A DNA stretch of 20,997 bases, from positions 1-20,997 of the forward strand of contig JAOZKO010000010.1 in NCBI GenBank assembly GCA_029935325.1. Direction: 5' to 3'. The notes below the pieces were generated by a model, which saw only the letters and a program-made list of their open reading frames with translations, made no database searches and was not told the DNA's origin. The stretch comes from Bacteroidales bacterium (GTDB lineage: Bacteria > Bacteroidota > Bacteroidia > Bacteroidales > UBA1556). The translations under genes and the position numbers were made by a program. The first letter of the stretch is position 1. Each line of letters begins with the position of its first letter. Shown piece by piece: positions 1 through 7,444 of the stretch.

Positions 1-122
1 GAAACTAAAGAGTTTGCTAAACTGATTAGTTACCAATAAATAAATATCAAATTTACCGCAAGTTTTTTTCAGAAACTTTGTCTTAAGCGTAATCAAAATA
101 ACATACAATATTATTAAGCAAG

Positions 123-2585
123 ATGAGACTTATAAAACCTTTATTATCAGTAATATTAATTCTAGTATTGAATTTCTCAATGGCACAGCGTCCAGGTGGC
201 GGTGGCAATGGATCACAAGGTGGTCCAATGAAGCCAGGAGTTGCTGGTAAAATAAAAGATGCAAAATCAAGAGAGGCAGTTGCCTATGCTAGTGTAGCGC
301 TTTATAAAGAGTCAGACTCATCCTTGGTCACAGGAGCAATTACAAAGGAGGATGGTAGGTTTTTTATTGCAGCAGAGGCCGGGAATTACTATATCAAAGT
401 AAATTTCATGGGCTATAAGCAATATATTAAATCAAATATTGTAACTACCGAACAAGAGCCAATGGCAAAGGTAGGTATGATAAAACTTCAACGTGCATTA
501 TCTGAAATTGAAGGAGTGGAAATCGTTGGTAGCCAATCTTATGTAGAGTATAAAATAGATAGAAAAATTGTAAATGTAGGACGTGATATTGGAGCTACTG
601 GTGGCTCAGCCGTTGAAGCTTTGGAAAATGTACCATCAGTAACAGTCGATATAGAGGGCAATGTAGAATTAAGAGGAAGCTCTAATTTTACAGTTTTGAT
701 TAATGGTAAACCTTCGCCTTTGTCGGGTAGCGAAGCATTAGAACAAATACCTACTTCTGTAATTAAAAATATTGAAATAATTACCAATCCATCTGCTAAA
801 TACGACCCCGATGGAATGTCAGGGATAATTAATGTTATTCTTAAAGAAGACGTTAAGCAAGGACTAAACGGAAGGGTAGAGGCTTCTGCTGGTTCCTTTG
901 GTACCTATGGTCTTAATGCTGTTTTTAATTATAGAAAAAATAAAATTAACTACTTCGTAGGTGCTGATATCCGTAAGCGGATTATGCCTGGTGGAGGACA
1001 AAGTGAACTAATAAATTTTGCCTCAGATACAAATATGCTCAGAAGTACTGAGCTAGATCGTAGGAAAAATAAGAATAACTATACCTTTAGAGGCGGATTT
1101 GACTTTTATGCTAATGATAATAATACTATTAGCATAGAAGGAGCCTATGGTATAAATGATTTTTCAAAGGATTATATAAGTAATATTTATGAAAGAACAG
1201 AGCCCGCAACTTATGAGCTATATACAATTAGCGATAATAAGGGAGCTCGCAAAAGTGATTTCTATAAAGGAAGTATCACATGGCAGCATAAGTTTAAGCG
1301 CGAAGGTGAAAGTATTGAAGCCTATGCATTTATTAATAATGGTGCAGAGGATAAATCGGAGGATCAAAGAGAGAGCTTTTCGGATGCTAATTGGACGCCA
1401 GAAGGTGATATAGATAATTGGTTCAATACTATGGATACACAAGATAAGTTAGATGTCCGTTTTAAGCTTGACTATACCTTGAAACTTAAAAAAGATAAGA
1501 AGTTTGAAGCAGGGGCACAAGCAAGAAATCTCCGCAATAATTCAGTTTATGTATTTAATTCATTTGATACTTTAAACCAAGCATGGTATGTAAAACCTGA
1601 CTATGGAAATGATATGAAGTTTGAAAGAGAAATATATTCCGCTTATGCTACCTATGGAGGAACACATAAAAACTTTGGTTATCAATTTGGACTTAGAGGA
1701 GAATATACACATCGGTTAATAGAAAGTACAAGCGAATCTCCTGATTATGAGATTAATCGTTTCGATATTTTTCCTACAATACACCTTTCGCAGAAGGTTG
1801 GCGAAACAAACTCTGTTTTATTAAGTTACAGCCGTAGAATTGATCGGCCAGGAGGATGGGAGCTTGGCCCAAATCCAATATTTATTTCTAGTAATTTTAT
1901 TCGTGTGGGGAATCCTGAATTAGACCCAGAATATACAGATAATTACGAGCTTAGCTACCAAAAAACAATCAATAAATCATTTATCTCCGTGGAGGCATAC
2001 TATAAAACTACCAAAAATAAAATATCTAGATTGCAGGAAATGGATTCTAATAATGTTATATATATGACCTATGATAACCTCGATAAGGATCAGTCTGCAG
2101 GATTAGAGTTAATGACTAACTTTCAGTTTTATAAATGGTTTAGATTAAATTTAAGTGGTAGTTATTATTACTACAAACTTTTAGGTAATATTTCTAGTGG
2201 AGTAGTAGAACAACAAAGCAATAATTTTAATTTACGTGCCGATTTGAATTTTATGATAACACCTTTACTAAGATTTCAAGTAAATGGTTTTTATCGTGGT
2301 CCTTCAGTAACAGCACAGGGAAATTCTTCGGAGTTCTTTATGGTTAATTCAGCTCTACGGTATGACCTCTTTAAGCGCAAAGTTACAGTTACATTCCAAG
2401 TTAAAGATGTATTCAGTACAATGCGTCATGAGTTCGATACTTATACATCTACTTTTAATAGTCATAATGCTTTTTACCGCGAAAGCCCAAGTTTCAAGTT
2501 TACAATGAGTTATAAGATAAATAATTATCGCCAAGAGCGTAAAAATAATATGAATGAAAATGGTGAAGGTGGTGATGATATTTAG
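123..2585 (+). CDS. TonB-dependent outer-membrane receptor-like beta-barrel protein
   Basis: An 820-residue exported outer-membrane protein. Residues 1-21 form a signal peptide ending MAQ, followed by a Gly-rich stretch. Residues ~38-125 look like the carboxypeptidase-regulatory-like domain common in Bacteroidetes receptors (KIKDAKSREAVAYASVALY, then GDGRFF-like and GYK turns). Residues ~130-245 are a plug domain (ALENVPSVTVD, VLINGKPS, KNIEIITNPSAKYDPDGMSG, IINVIL). The remainder is rich in alternating aromatic and polar strands typical of a TonB-receptor barrel, closest in style to the 'outer membrane beta-barrel family' (OMP_b-brl_3). It ends in an unusual short polar tail after the last strand (NNMNENGEGGDDI). 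The family moves or binds large substrates at the outer membrane, usually energised by TonB. No SusD-like partner is adjacent, so the substrate cannot be named. The ATG at 123 is the only start that keeps the signal peptide intact. No good TANNTTTG box was found in the 122 bp upstream. Confidence 0.9.
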   Translation: MRLIKPLLSVILILVLNFSMAQRPGGGGNGSQGGPMKPGVAGKIKDAKSREAVAYASVALYKESDSSLVTGAITKEDGRFFIAAEAGNYYIKVNFMGYKQYIKSNIVTTEQEPMAKVGMIKLQRALSEIEGVEIVGSQSYVEYKIDRKIVNVGRDIGATGGSAVEALENVPSVTVDIEGNVELRGSSNFTVLINGKPSPLSGSEALEQIPTSVIKNIEIITNPSAKYDPDGMSGIINVILKEDVKQGLNGRVEASAGSFGTYGLNAVFNYRKNKINYFVGADIRKRIMPGGGQSELINFASDTNMLRSTELDRRKNKNNYTFRGGFDFYANDNNTISIEGAYGINDFSKDYISNIYERTEPATYELYTISDNKGARKSDFYKGSITWQHKFKREGESIEAYAFINNGAEDKSEDQRESFSDANWTPEGDIDNWFNTMDTQDKLDVRFKLDYTLKLKKDKKFEAGAQARNLRNNSVYVFNSFDTLNQAWYVKPDYGNDMKFEREIYSAYATYGGTHKNFGYQFGLRGEYTHRLIESTSESPDYEINRFDIFPTIHLSQKVGETNSVLLSYSRRIDRPGGWELGPNPIFISSNFIRVGNPELDPEYTDNYELSYQKTINKSFISVEAYYKTTKNKISRLQEMDSNNVIYMTYDNLDKDQSAGLELMTNFQFYKWFRLNLSGSYYYYKLLGNISSGVVEQQSNNFNLRADLNFMITPLLRFQVNGFYRGPSVTAQGNSSEFFMVNSALRYDLFKRKVTVTFQVKDVFSTMRHEFDTYTSTFNSHNAFYRESPSFKFTMSYKINNYRQERKNNMNENGEGGDDI

Positions 2586-2648
2586 TAGGTTGCTGGGTCG
2601 AGCTTGAGGTTTAGGTTGATAGCTATCGGGAGAGGTTGAGAGAGATTT

Positions 2649-2753
2649 GCAAACTACCGACTGCAGACCGAAGACTGCCAACTGCCAACCGAAGACTGCC
2701 GACTGCCAACTGAAGACTGCCAACTGAAGAGCAACGACCAAAGACTACCAACT
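2649..2753. repeat. Heptanucleotide tandem array (15 x 7 bp)
   Basis: Between the receptor stop and the pssA stop, the sequence reads as exactly fifteen consecutive heptamers in one register. They are variants of GAAGACT, GCCAACT, GCCGACT and ACCAACT. Inside the array, 21-bp higher-order units (GAAGACT-GCCRACT-GCCAACY) start at 2670 and 2691, with a shortened unit at 2712. Read on the minus strand, it makes an apparently repetitive open frame (QLAVFGWQSAVFGWQ-like), which I regard as spurious. The array sits between two converging genes. Confidence 0.85.
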
Positions 2754-2761
2754 AAACAGCC

Positions 2762-3484
2762 TTACTTTTCTTTCCAAAAAACAGACATAATTACATACAA
2801 AGGGATAATAATAAGCACAGCCATATACATCCATTGGTAAAATATAATTAATAGAGCCAAGCTAATTCCAAGAAAAATAAAGCGAATCTCATTTTCTTTC
2901 CATTTTAAATGCTTAAACTTAAGGGCAAACAGAGGGATTTCCGCTACCAATAAATAAGAAAGCAGAAATGATAATGGGATAAGAAAATATGGGCTAGCTA
3001 TAAAATTATGAAAACCATTGCAGTGGCATATATCATTTGATGCATAATAAAGAGCCCCAATAAATAGAGCATTAGCAGGAGTTGGTAAGCCTATAAAACT
3101 AGAAGTTTGTCTGTCATCAATATTAAATTTTGCAAGTCTTAAAGCACTAAAAGCTGCAATTACAAAGGCAATAGTTGGTATTATTCTTATATTGTAAACC
3201 AAAAAGTAGGGGTAGGGTAAATCACTTTGTAGGAGTAATTTATACATCATTACTGCCGGCAATACTCCAAAAGTAACCATGTCTGCCAAAGAGTCTAACT
3301 CCTTACCCATTGGGCTTGATACTTTTAAAAGCCGAGCAGCCATTCCGTCAAAGAAATCAAAACCTGCTCCTGCAATCATCAACCAAAAGGCTATGTTCCA
3401 ATAACCATTTAGTGCAAATACAATTCCTCCAATCCCACTAAGGAGGTTCATAAGGGTAATACTATTAGGAATATGTTTCTTCAC
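2762..3484 (-). CDS. pssA: CDP-diacylglycerol--serine O-phosphatidyltransferase
   Basis: A 240-residue integral membrane enzyme of phospholipid synthesis. It transfers the phosphatidyl group of CDP-diacylglycerol to L-serine, giving phosphatidylserine, the precursor of phosphatidylethanolamine. The CDP-alcohol phosphatidyltransferase signature DG-x2-AR-x8-G-x3-D-x3-D is fully intact at residues 46-67 (FFDGMAARLL through LDSLAD). About six to eight hydrophobic helices surround it (for example residues ~11-40, 75-120, 165-235). The early NSITLMNLLSG segment and the length match the type II (Bacillus-like) PssA enzymes. The start is GTG at 3484; an ATG just upstream runs straight into TGA. A TANNTTTG-like box lies 20 bp upstream. 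It is divergent from the gene at 3669 and probably monocistronic in this window. A phosphatidylglycerophosphate synthase is less likely because of the N-terminal and GKELDSLADMVTFG sequence style. Confidence 0.93.
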   Translation of the reverse strand: MKKHIPNSITLMNLLSGIGGIVFALNGYWNIAFWLMIAGAGFDFFDGMAARLLKVSSPMGKELDSLADMVTFGVLPAVMMYKLLLQSDLPYPYFLVYNIRIIPTIAFVIAAFSALRLAKFNIDDRQTSSFIGLPTPANALFIGALYYASNDICHCNGFHNFIASPYFLIPLSFLLSYLLVAEIPLFALKFKHLKWKENEIRFIFLGISLALLIIFYQWMYMAVLIIIPLYVIMSVFWKEK

Positions 3485-3503
3485 ATTATAAAAATTTAAG
3501 CAA

Positions 3504-3511
3504 CAAAACTA
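3504..3511 (-). promoter_or_regulatory. Candidate -7 promoter box for pssA
   Basis: On the minus strand the octamer TAGTTTTG matches the Bacteroidetes -7 consensus TANNTTTG exactly, 20 bp before the GTG start. No clear -33 TTG was found at the expected distance. A TTTCTAGAG direct repeat (3519-3527 and 3550-3558) lies just upstream, but I assign no role to it. Confidence 0.4.
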
Positions 3512-3668
3512 ATGAAATTTTCTAGAGCTAATTTTTATTATTTCCTGTTTTTCTAGAGTTATGCAATAACCTCAAATTCAAGGAGCATTTTTATTCTCTT
3601 ACCTAAAACCTAACCTTTTAACAAAAATCACGTAAAAACTTTTTCTAATCAAATTTATTTTAAACGAT

Positions 3669-4610
3669 TTGAAAACTAGGTATTTAATAATATTGATAAT
3701 CATTTGGTTGAGTCTGTTCGCTGGATTAAGCAAAAAGAAGCGCTTGAGGATAAACCCCTTGGGCACTGTTGTCTTGACCGATAGCGTCTATATTGATATG
3801 CAACCAATTAAAACTAGCGACTATCTAGAATTTCTTTCCGATATTAGGCGCTCATATACGCCAGCATTGCACGATTCTATTGCGAAACTGCCAATTTATA
3901 ATTTGTCGCCAAGCATTGCGCATCACTTATATGATTCATTACCAATGGATAGCGTATTTTACAAAAGAATGCTTACCCGGACATGGGTGGTGCGTGCTAA
4001 TGATGTGCGAGTTTATGATATTGATTATCATTTGATAAACTCAAAGTTTTATAATTATCCAGTTGTTAATGTAAATTATTATCAAATATTTGAGTATTGC
4101 CGATGGCGAACTGATAAAGTGAAGCTTTACTATGCTGTTAAATGTAAAACCTTGCGTCAAAGGAAAAAATATCCTATTAATTTCAAATACCGGCCAGTAA
4201 AACGACTGGAATGGGAAAAGGCGATTACTTTATTTTTCGAAGATATTGGTAAAACTTCAAAAGACATAAATAATACAGAAGTAAATAATAATGTATCTGC
4301 TTATATTACGGATGGAAAGAAACAGTTTTACTACCAGTCTGATAATGTAGCAGAGTATTTGGAAGATGACTTCCTTGCAATTGGTTTTAATTGGAATGCT
4401 AAGTATGGTATAGGTGACATTAATTATGCGTATTATTCAAAACCAACTGATTGGATAAGCTTTAGGTGTGCTTGTGAAATTCTTTCTGATACTATTAATA
4501 AACCAATTGTTGAAACTGAAAAGCCAAAAAAAGCACCTAAAGAGAAGAAAATCAAAAATGCTAAACCTAAGAAGAAAAAAGGTATTAAGCTTGAAAATCT
4601 TAAAAGATAG
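3669..4610 (+). CDS. Degenerate sulfatase-modifying-factor (FGE/SUMF1-fold) protein, GldJ/GldK-like
   Basis: A 313-residue protein starting at TTG; no in-frame ATG lies upstream, and TTG precedes a natural MKTRYL N-terminus. Residues ~5-20 form one hydrophobic segment with no lipobox cysteine and no clear cleavage site, so it is probably a signal anchor. Weak but ordered landmarks of the FGE-sulfatase fold follow: YIDMQPIKTSDYLEFL (~43-57, compare the F.I...EVTN..Y..FL motif), PVVNVNYYQIFEYCRW (~128-145, compare PV..VSW.DA..YC.W), YRPVKRLEWEKA (~172-184, compare RLPTEAEWEYA) and DWISFRCAC (~262-270, compare GFRC). The usual RLPT motif is eroded, which argues for a structural rather than enzymatic role. 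In Bacteroidetes the gliding/type IX secretion lipoproteins GldJ and GldK share this fold, but this protein is shorter and lacks their lipobox. The last ~35 residues are a Lys-rich tail (PKKAPKEKK, KPKKKKG). The family is inferred; the function is unknown. Confidence 0.65.
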   Translation: MKTRYLIILIIIWLSLFAGLSKKKRLRINPLGTVVLTDSVYIDMQPIKTSDYLEFLSDIRRSYTPALHDSIAKLPIYNLSPSIAHHLYDSLPMDSVFYKRMLTRTWVVRANDVRVYDIDYHLINSKFYNYPVVNVNYYQIFEYCRWRTDKVKLYYAVKCKTLRQRKKYPINFKYRPVKRLEWEKAITLFFEDIGKTSKDINNTEVNNNVSAYITDGKKQFYYQSDNVAEYLEDDFLAIGFNWNAKYGIGDINYAYYSKPTDWISFRCACEILSDTINKPIVETEKPKKAPKEKKIKNAKPKKKKGIKLENLKR

Positions 4611-4613
4611 AAG

Positions 4614-4631
4614 TAATACCAAATTAATACC
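4614..4631. repeat. 18-bp motif (TAATACC-AAAT-TAATACC), copy 1
   Basis: Two TAATACC heptamers separated by AAAT begin 3 bp after the TAG stop of the upstream gene. The same 18 bp recur in reverse orientation at 20776-20793, also 3 bp after a TAG stop. Confidence 0.7.
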
Positions 4632-4696
4632 AAAACACGCCATATAAATCGTTTACTCACCTCTTTTACATTTTAATAGGTGTTCGTGACGTGCTT

Positions 4697-4780
4697 CGCA
4701 GTACTATTTCCCTATTACTGCGTTAAAAATTATTTCCATAGCTACGGCTATGCAAATAATTTTCGCCTTCTAATAGGAAA
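4697..4780. repeat. Large imperfect palindrome with cUACGg tetraloop and an alternative hairpin
   Basis: The core is AAAATTATTT (4726-4735) and CATAGC (4737-4742), loop TACG (4743-4746), then GCTATG (4747-4752) and AAATAATTTT (4754-4763), with single mismatched positions between the blocks. As RNA the loop is C(UACG)G, an exceptionally stable UNCG-class tetraloop. The symmetry extends outward to CCTATTA (4711-4717) and TAATAGG (4771-4777). A competing perfect 7-bp stem, CGCAGTA (4697-4703) with TACTGCG (4716-4722), overlaps the left outer arm, so the two folds exclude each other. It lies in a 587-bp stretch (4611-5197) where I find no credible gene. Confidence 0.75.
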
Positions 4781-4820
4781 ATATATTCCATCCGATAGCT
4801 ATTTATTTATAACGTATTAT

Positions 4821-4969
4821 GATTAATACTTCGTTGAGTTTTTGTTTCTCGCAAAGATGCCAAGACGCAAAGGGTTGATATTGTGAATGTTATGCATTAT
4901 TGCGTAAAGCCGTAATCGCCTGGCTGTGTGATTTATATAAAACATCAACGGAGTATTGATGATGTCAAA
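4821..4969 (+). repeat. Dispersed ~150-bp intergenic repeat, copy A
   Basis: This segment matches the reverse complement of 17599-17749 along its whole length. The best block, 4911-4960, is identical to the complement of 17609-17658 at 47 of 50 positions. The other half contains the short GCAAAGACGCAAAG-like tandem seen in many Bacteroidetes intergenic regions. Near the 3' end CATCAA and TTGATG (4943-4961) can pair. A minus-strand open frame of 87 codons crosses it, but I judge it to be a translation artefact of the repeat. The rest of the gap up to htpG (4970-5197) holds nothing I can name beyond a weak promoter candidate. Confidence 0.8.
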
Positions 4970-5115
4970 TTGGTATAATATTGTGCTTTCCTGATCCGAA
5001 TACCAACGGGATGTATACTCGTTCAATAAAGTATAGTGAAAATGATTAGTACTTAGGCTTCCAAACTTCCAAATGCAAAACCTCAAAAACTAAAAACTAA
5101 ATAAACCTTTGCCAA

Positions 5116-5148
5116 TTTGTCAGTAATAATCAACTGGCACATACTTTG
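5116..5148 (+). promoter_or_regulatory. Weak promoter candidate for htpG
   Basis: TTTG at 5116-5119 is followed ~21-22 bp later by ATACTTTG (5141-5148), which resembles TANNTTTG but is one base short between TA and TTTG. It would place a transcript start roughly 40 bp before the htpG ATG. The match is imperfect. Confidence 0.3.
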
Positions 5149-5197
5149 ATTTGGCTCATGTCTTTAAAATCGAAATATTAATCAAATCATAATAAAT

Positions 5198-7099
5198 ATG
5201 CAAAAAGGTAAAATTAATGTTACTACCGAGAATATATTTCCGGTAATTAAGAAATTCCTTTATTCTGATCACGAGATATTCTTACGTGAATTAATTTCTA
5301 ACGCTACAGATGCTACTGAGAAACTAAAGGCTTTAGTTCGGTCTGGTGTGTCAGATATCGAACTTGGGGATTTAACGATAAAAGTAGAAGTAGATAAAAA
5401 AGCTAAGACTCTTAAGATTATTGATAGGGGTATTGGTATGACCGCTGAAGAGATTGAAAAATATATCAATCAAATTGCATTTTCTAGTGCCGAAGAGTTT
5501 GTAGAGAAGTTCAAAGATGTTGATAATACAAATATTATTGGGCATTTTGGGCTTGGGTTCTACTCATCTTTTATGGTGGCAAAAAATGTTGAGCTAATTA
5601 CAAAATCATATAAAAAAGGTCCTGGAACAAAGGCTGTTAAGTGGGAGTGTGATGGGAGTCCTGAATATACAATAGAGGATCTAAAAACTAGAGATAGAGG
5701 TACAGAAATAGTACTACATATTGCTGATGATTCAGTTGAGTTTCTAGAGGAAGATAGAGTCAAAGGAATACTCGATAAGTACTGTAAATTCCTTCCTGTG
5801 GAAATAGAGTTTGGTGAGGAGACTACTTTTGAGGAGATTGAAGGTAAGAAAGATAAAGATGGTAAGCCTGAAACTAAAGAGGTGAAGAAGCCAAGAATTA
5901 TCAATAATACTTTGCCGTTATGGAAGAAAGCTCCTTCTGATTTGAAAGAAGAAGATTACGATAACTTCTACCGTGAGCTTTATCCTATGCAAATGGAAAA
6001 GCCATTATTCCATATACACCTAAATGTGGATTATCCTTTTAACCTTACTGGAATTCTTTATTTTCCTAAGGTGAAGAAAAACATTGAAGTTCAGCGCGAT
6101 AAAATTCAGCTATTCAGCAATCAAGTATTTATTACTGATAATGTTGAGAATATCGTTCCTGAATTTTTGACATTATTACATGGTGTAATTGATTCTCCAG
6201 ATATTCCATTAAACGTTTCTCGTTCTTATTTGCAAAGTGACCAGAATGTAAAAAAAATATCTAATCACATTAGTAAAAAAGTAGCTGATAAGCTTTCTGA
6301 CCTTTTCAAAGATGACCGTAAGAGTTTTGAAGAGAAGTGGGACGATATTAAAGTGTTTATAGTTTACGGAATGCTTAGCGATGATAAGTTTTATGAGAGA
6401 ACTCAAAAGATAGTTCTTCTTAAAAATACTGAAGGAAAATCTTTTACTACTGAAGAATATAGCGAACATATTAAAGCAGCTCAGACAGATAAAGATAATA
6501 TTAAAATTGTTCTTTATGCTAATGATGCTGAATCACAGTACTCGTATATAGAAAAGGCAAAGGAGCGTGGCTACGATGTTTTATTGCTTGATGGTGTATT
6601 GGATAATCACTTTGTAGATATGATGGAGCGCAAGCTTGAGAAGATTCGCTTTGTTCGTGTTGATGCTGAAAGTATTGATAAACTTATTGCAAAAGAAGAT
6701 ACTCAAGTGTCTAAATTAACTGAGGACCAGCAAAAGGAACTTCAACCTATTTTTGAGAAAGATCTTGATACACAATCATTCTCTGTTCAGTTTGAAAGCC
6801 TAAGCGAAACAGAAGATCCTGTGCTTATTACTCAGCCTGAGTTTATGCGTAGAATGAAGGATATGCAAGCAATGGGTGGTGGTGGCCAGATGGCTTTTAT
6901 GGGCGATATGCCCGATAGCTATAATGTGGTTATTAATAGCAATCACCCTATGGTAGCTTCCATGATTGATGATAAAGATGACGAGCATAAAACTAAGATC
7001 GCTAAGCAATTAGTAGATTTAGCTAAGATTTCTCAAGGCTTACTTAAAGGTAAGGATATGTCTGATTTTATTAAGCGTAGTGTGGATATTATAAAATAA
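5198..7099 (+). CDS. htpG: Molecular chaperone HtpG (bacterial Hsp90)
   Basis: A 633-residue cytosolic ATP-dependent chaperone, close to the usual bacterial length (~620-630). The N-terminal GHKL ATPase shows FLRELISNATDA (residues ~29-40, with the Mg-binding Asn and Asp), IIDRGIGMT (~74-82, DxGxG), GHFGLGFYSSFMVA (~115-128) and GTEIVLHI. The middle domain has the Hsp90 motif PLNVSRSYLQSD, which contains the arginine that contacts the ATP gamma-phosphate. The last ~130 residues form the dimerisation domain. A short charged insertion (KKDKDGKPETKE, ~220) sits where longer Hsp90s carry the charged linker. The start MQKGKINVTTENIF fits family N-termini. It appears monocistronic: 587 bp of repeats precede it and an intrinsic terminator follows directly. 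No CIRCE-like operator was seen. Confidence 0.98.
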   Translation: MQKGKINVTTENIFPVIKKFLYSDHEIFLRELISNATDATEKLKALVRSGVSDIELGDLTIKVEVDKKAKTLKIIDRGIGMTAEEIEKYINQIAFSSAEEFVEKFKDVDNTNIIGHFGLGFYSSFMVAKNVELITKSYKKGPGTKAVKWECDGSPEYTIEDLKTRDRGTEIVLHIADDSVEFLEEDRVKGILDKYCKFLPVEIEFGEETTFEEIEGKKDKDGKPETKEVKKPRIINNTLPLWKKAPSDLKEEDYDNFYRELYPMQMEKPLFHIHLNVDYPFNLTGILYFPKVKKNIEVQRDKIQLFSNQVFITDNVENIVPEFLTLLHGVIDSPDIPLNVSRSYLQSDQNVKKISNHISKKVADKLSDLFKDDRKSFEEKWDDIKVFIVYGMLSDDKFYERTQKIVLLKNTEGKSFTTEEYSEHIKAAQTDKDNIKIVLYANDAESQYSYIEKAKERGYDVLLLDGVLDNHFVDMMERKLEKIRFVRVDAESIDKLIAKEDTQVSKLTEDQQKELQPIFEKDLDTQSFSVQFESLSETEDPVLITQPEFMRRMKDMQAMGGGGQMAFMGDMPDSYNVVINSNHPMVASMIDDKDDEHKTKIAKQLVDLAKISQGLLKGKDMSDFIKRSVDIIK

Positions 7100-7117
7100 A
7101 TTACTGATACATATTAT

Positions 7118-7150
7118 AAAGCGTACTATTAATTTAGTGCGCTTTTTTTA
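7118..7150 (+). terminator. Intrinsic terminator of htpG
   Basis: AAAGCGTACT (7118-7127) pairs with AGTGCGCTTT (7136-7145) over 10 bp with one U-G wobble and an 8-nt loop, followed by a T run. It starts 18 bp after the htpG stop. Confidence 0.85.
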
Positions 7151-7171
7151 TGTCTAAATGAAAAATATCCC

Positions 7172-7179
7172 TATTTTTG
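7172..7179 (+). promoter_or_regulatory. Candidate -7 promoter box for the receptor leader
   Basis: TATTTTTG matches TANNTTTG exactly. It lies just past the htpG terminator and 265 bp before the likely ATG of the next receptor, so a transcript from here would carry a long 5' leader. No clear -33 TTG was seen. Confidence 0.45.
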
Positions 7180-7329
7180 TAATCTAAATTTTTTGTTAAC
7201 CAAGCAGGAAACAAAATAATAGGAATGCTAAACCGAGTTCTTCAGTGCTAAAGAAGATAATTCCAAGCCTGATTAACCGCTGGGTATATAAGGAAACAAA
7301 TATGCCTCCCGATTTTCGATAATATCGGA

Positions 7330-7410
7330 ATGAATTGGAAAGGGGAAGTAGAATCATCTCAATTAGCTATCGGCAATGCAGAAGTTTCGGCTCCCAATAT
7401 TAAGGAATAG
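7330..7410 (+). CDS. Possible 26-residue leader peptide
   Basis: A short ATG-to-TAG frame begins two bases after the 7309-7328 hairpin and ends in the loop side of the terminator hairpin (stop 7408-7410; right arm 7412-7419). The peptide begins MNWKGEVESS and has no obvious run of regulatory codons. No ribosome-binding site is visible, which is normal for this phylum. A ribosome reaching the stop would cover the left arm of the terminator, the geometry of transcription attenuation. This may equally be a chance frame. Confidence 0.2.
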   Translation: MNWKGEVESSQLAIGNAEVSAPNIKE

Positions 7411-7426
7411 CCCGAGACTTTTTTTT
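7383..7426 (+). terminator. Intrinsic terminator upstream of the receptor gene
   Basis: AGTTTCGG (7383-7390) pairs with CCGAGACT (7412-7419) over 8 bp with one wobble; CT/AG and CC/GG pairs can extend the stem inward. A run of eight T (7419-7426) follows. It lies 19 bp before the likely receptor ATG, so read-through would be needed to express the gene. GCAG (7378-7381) and CTGC (7427-7430) flank it and could clamp an alternative longer stem. Confidence 0.65.
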
Positions 7427-7444
7427 CTGCTAAAAATTGTCGAT

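Larger units (their letters stand above)
7186..7444 (+). promoter_or_regulatory. Structured 5' leader of the second receptor (riboswitch- or attenuator-like, class unidentified)
   Basis: This ~260-nt untranslated stretch is visibly richer in GC and hairpins than other gaps here. The stems I can draw are GGAAT (7222-7226) with ATTCC (7260-7264), enclosing TTCTT (7238-7242) with AAGAA (7251-7255); GGGTATAT (7282-7289) with ATATGCCT (7300-7307), two G-U pairs, loop AAGGAAACAA; and CCGAT (7309-7313) with ATCGG (7324-7328). It ends in a terminator-like hairpin (7383-7426). I compared it by eye with cobalamin, TPP, FMN, SAM-I, yybP-ykoY, glycine and c-di-GMP consensus motifs and found no convincing match. 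It could instead be an independent small RNA. The structures are seen; regulation is inferred. Confidence 0.5.

Noticed and set aside
2355..2741. Minus-strand frame of 128 codons with QLAVFGWQSAVFGWQ-like repeats
   Set aside because: It is the translation of the heptanucleotide array plus the antisense end of the receptor gene. The periodicity is in the DNA, not in a protein family.
4433..4660. Hydrophobic minus-strand frames (75 and 68 codons)
   Set aside because: They are antisense to the Lys-rich tail of the FGE-like protein; AAA/AAG codons read backwards give Phe/Leu and a false membrane segment.
4823..5086. Minus-strand frame of 87 codons ending ...FARNKNSTKY
   Set aside because: It runs through dispersed repeat copy A. 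The ending is the antisense of the CTCGTTGAG/CGCAAAG repeat sequence, and no domain is visible.
7376..7444. N-terminal extension of the second receptor (23 residues)
   Set aside because: It spans the terminator hairpin, and the proper signal peptide begins at the internal ATG at 7445.
7186..7444. Cobalamin, TPP or yybP-ykoY riboswitch assignment for the leader
   Set aside because: Isolated strings (AATAGGAATGC, CCTGAT, AAAGGGGAAGTAG) recall these classes, but the conserved cores are missing, so I do not assign a class.
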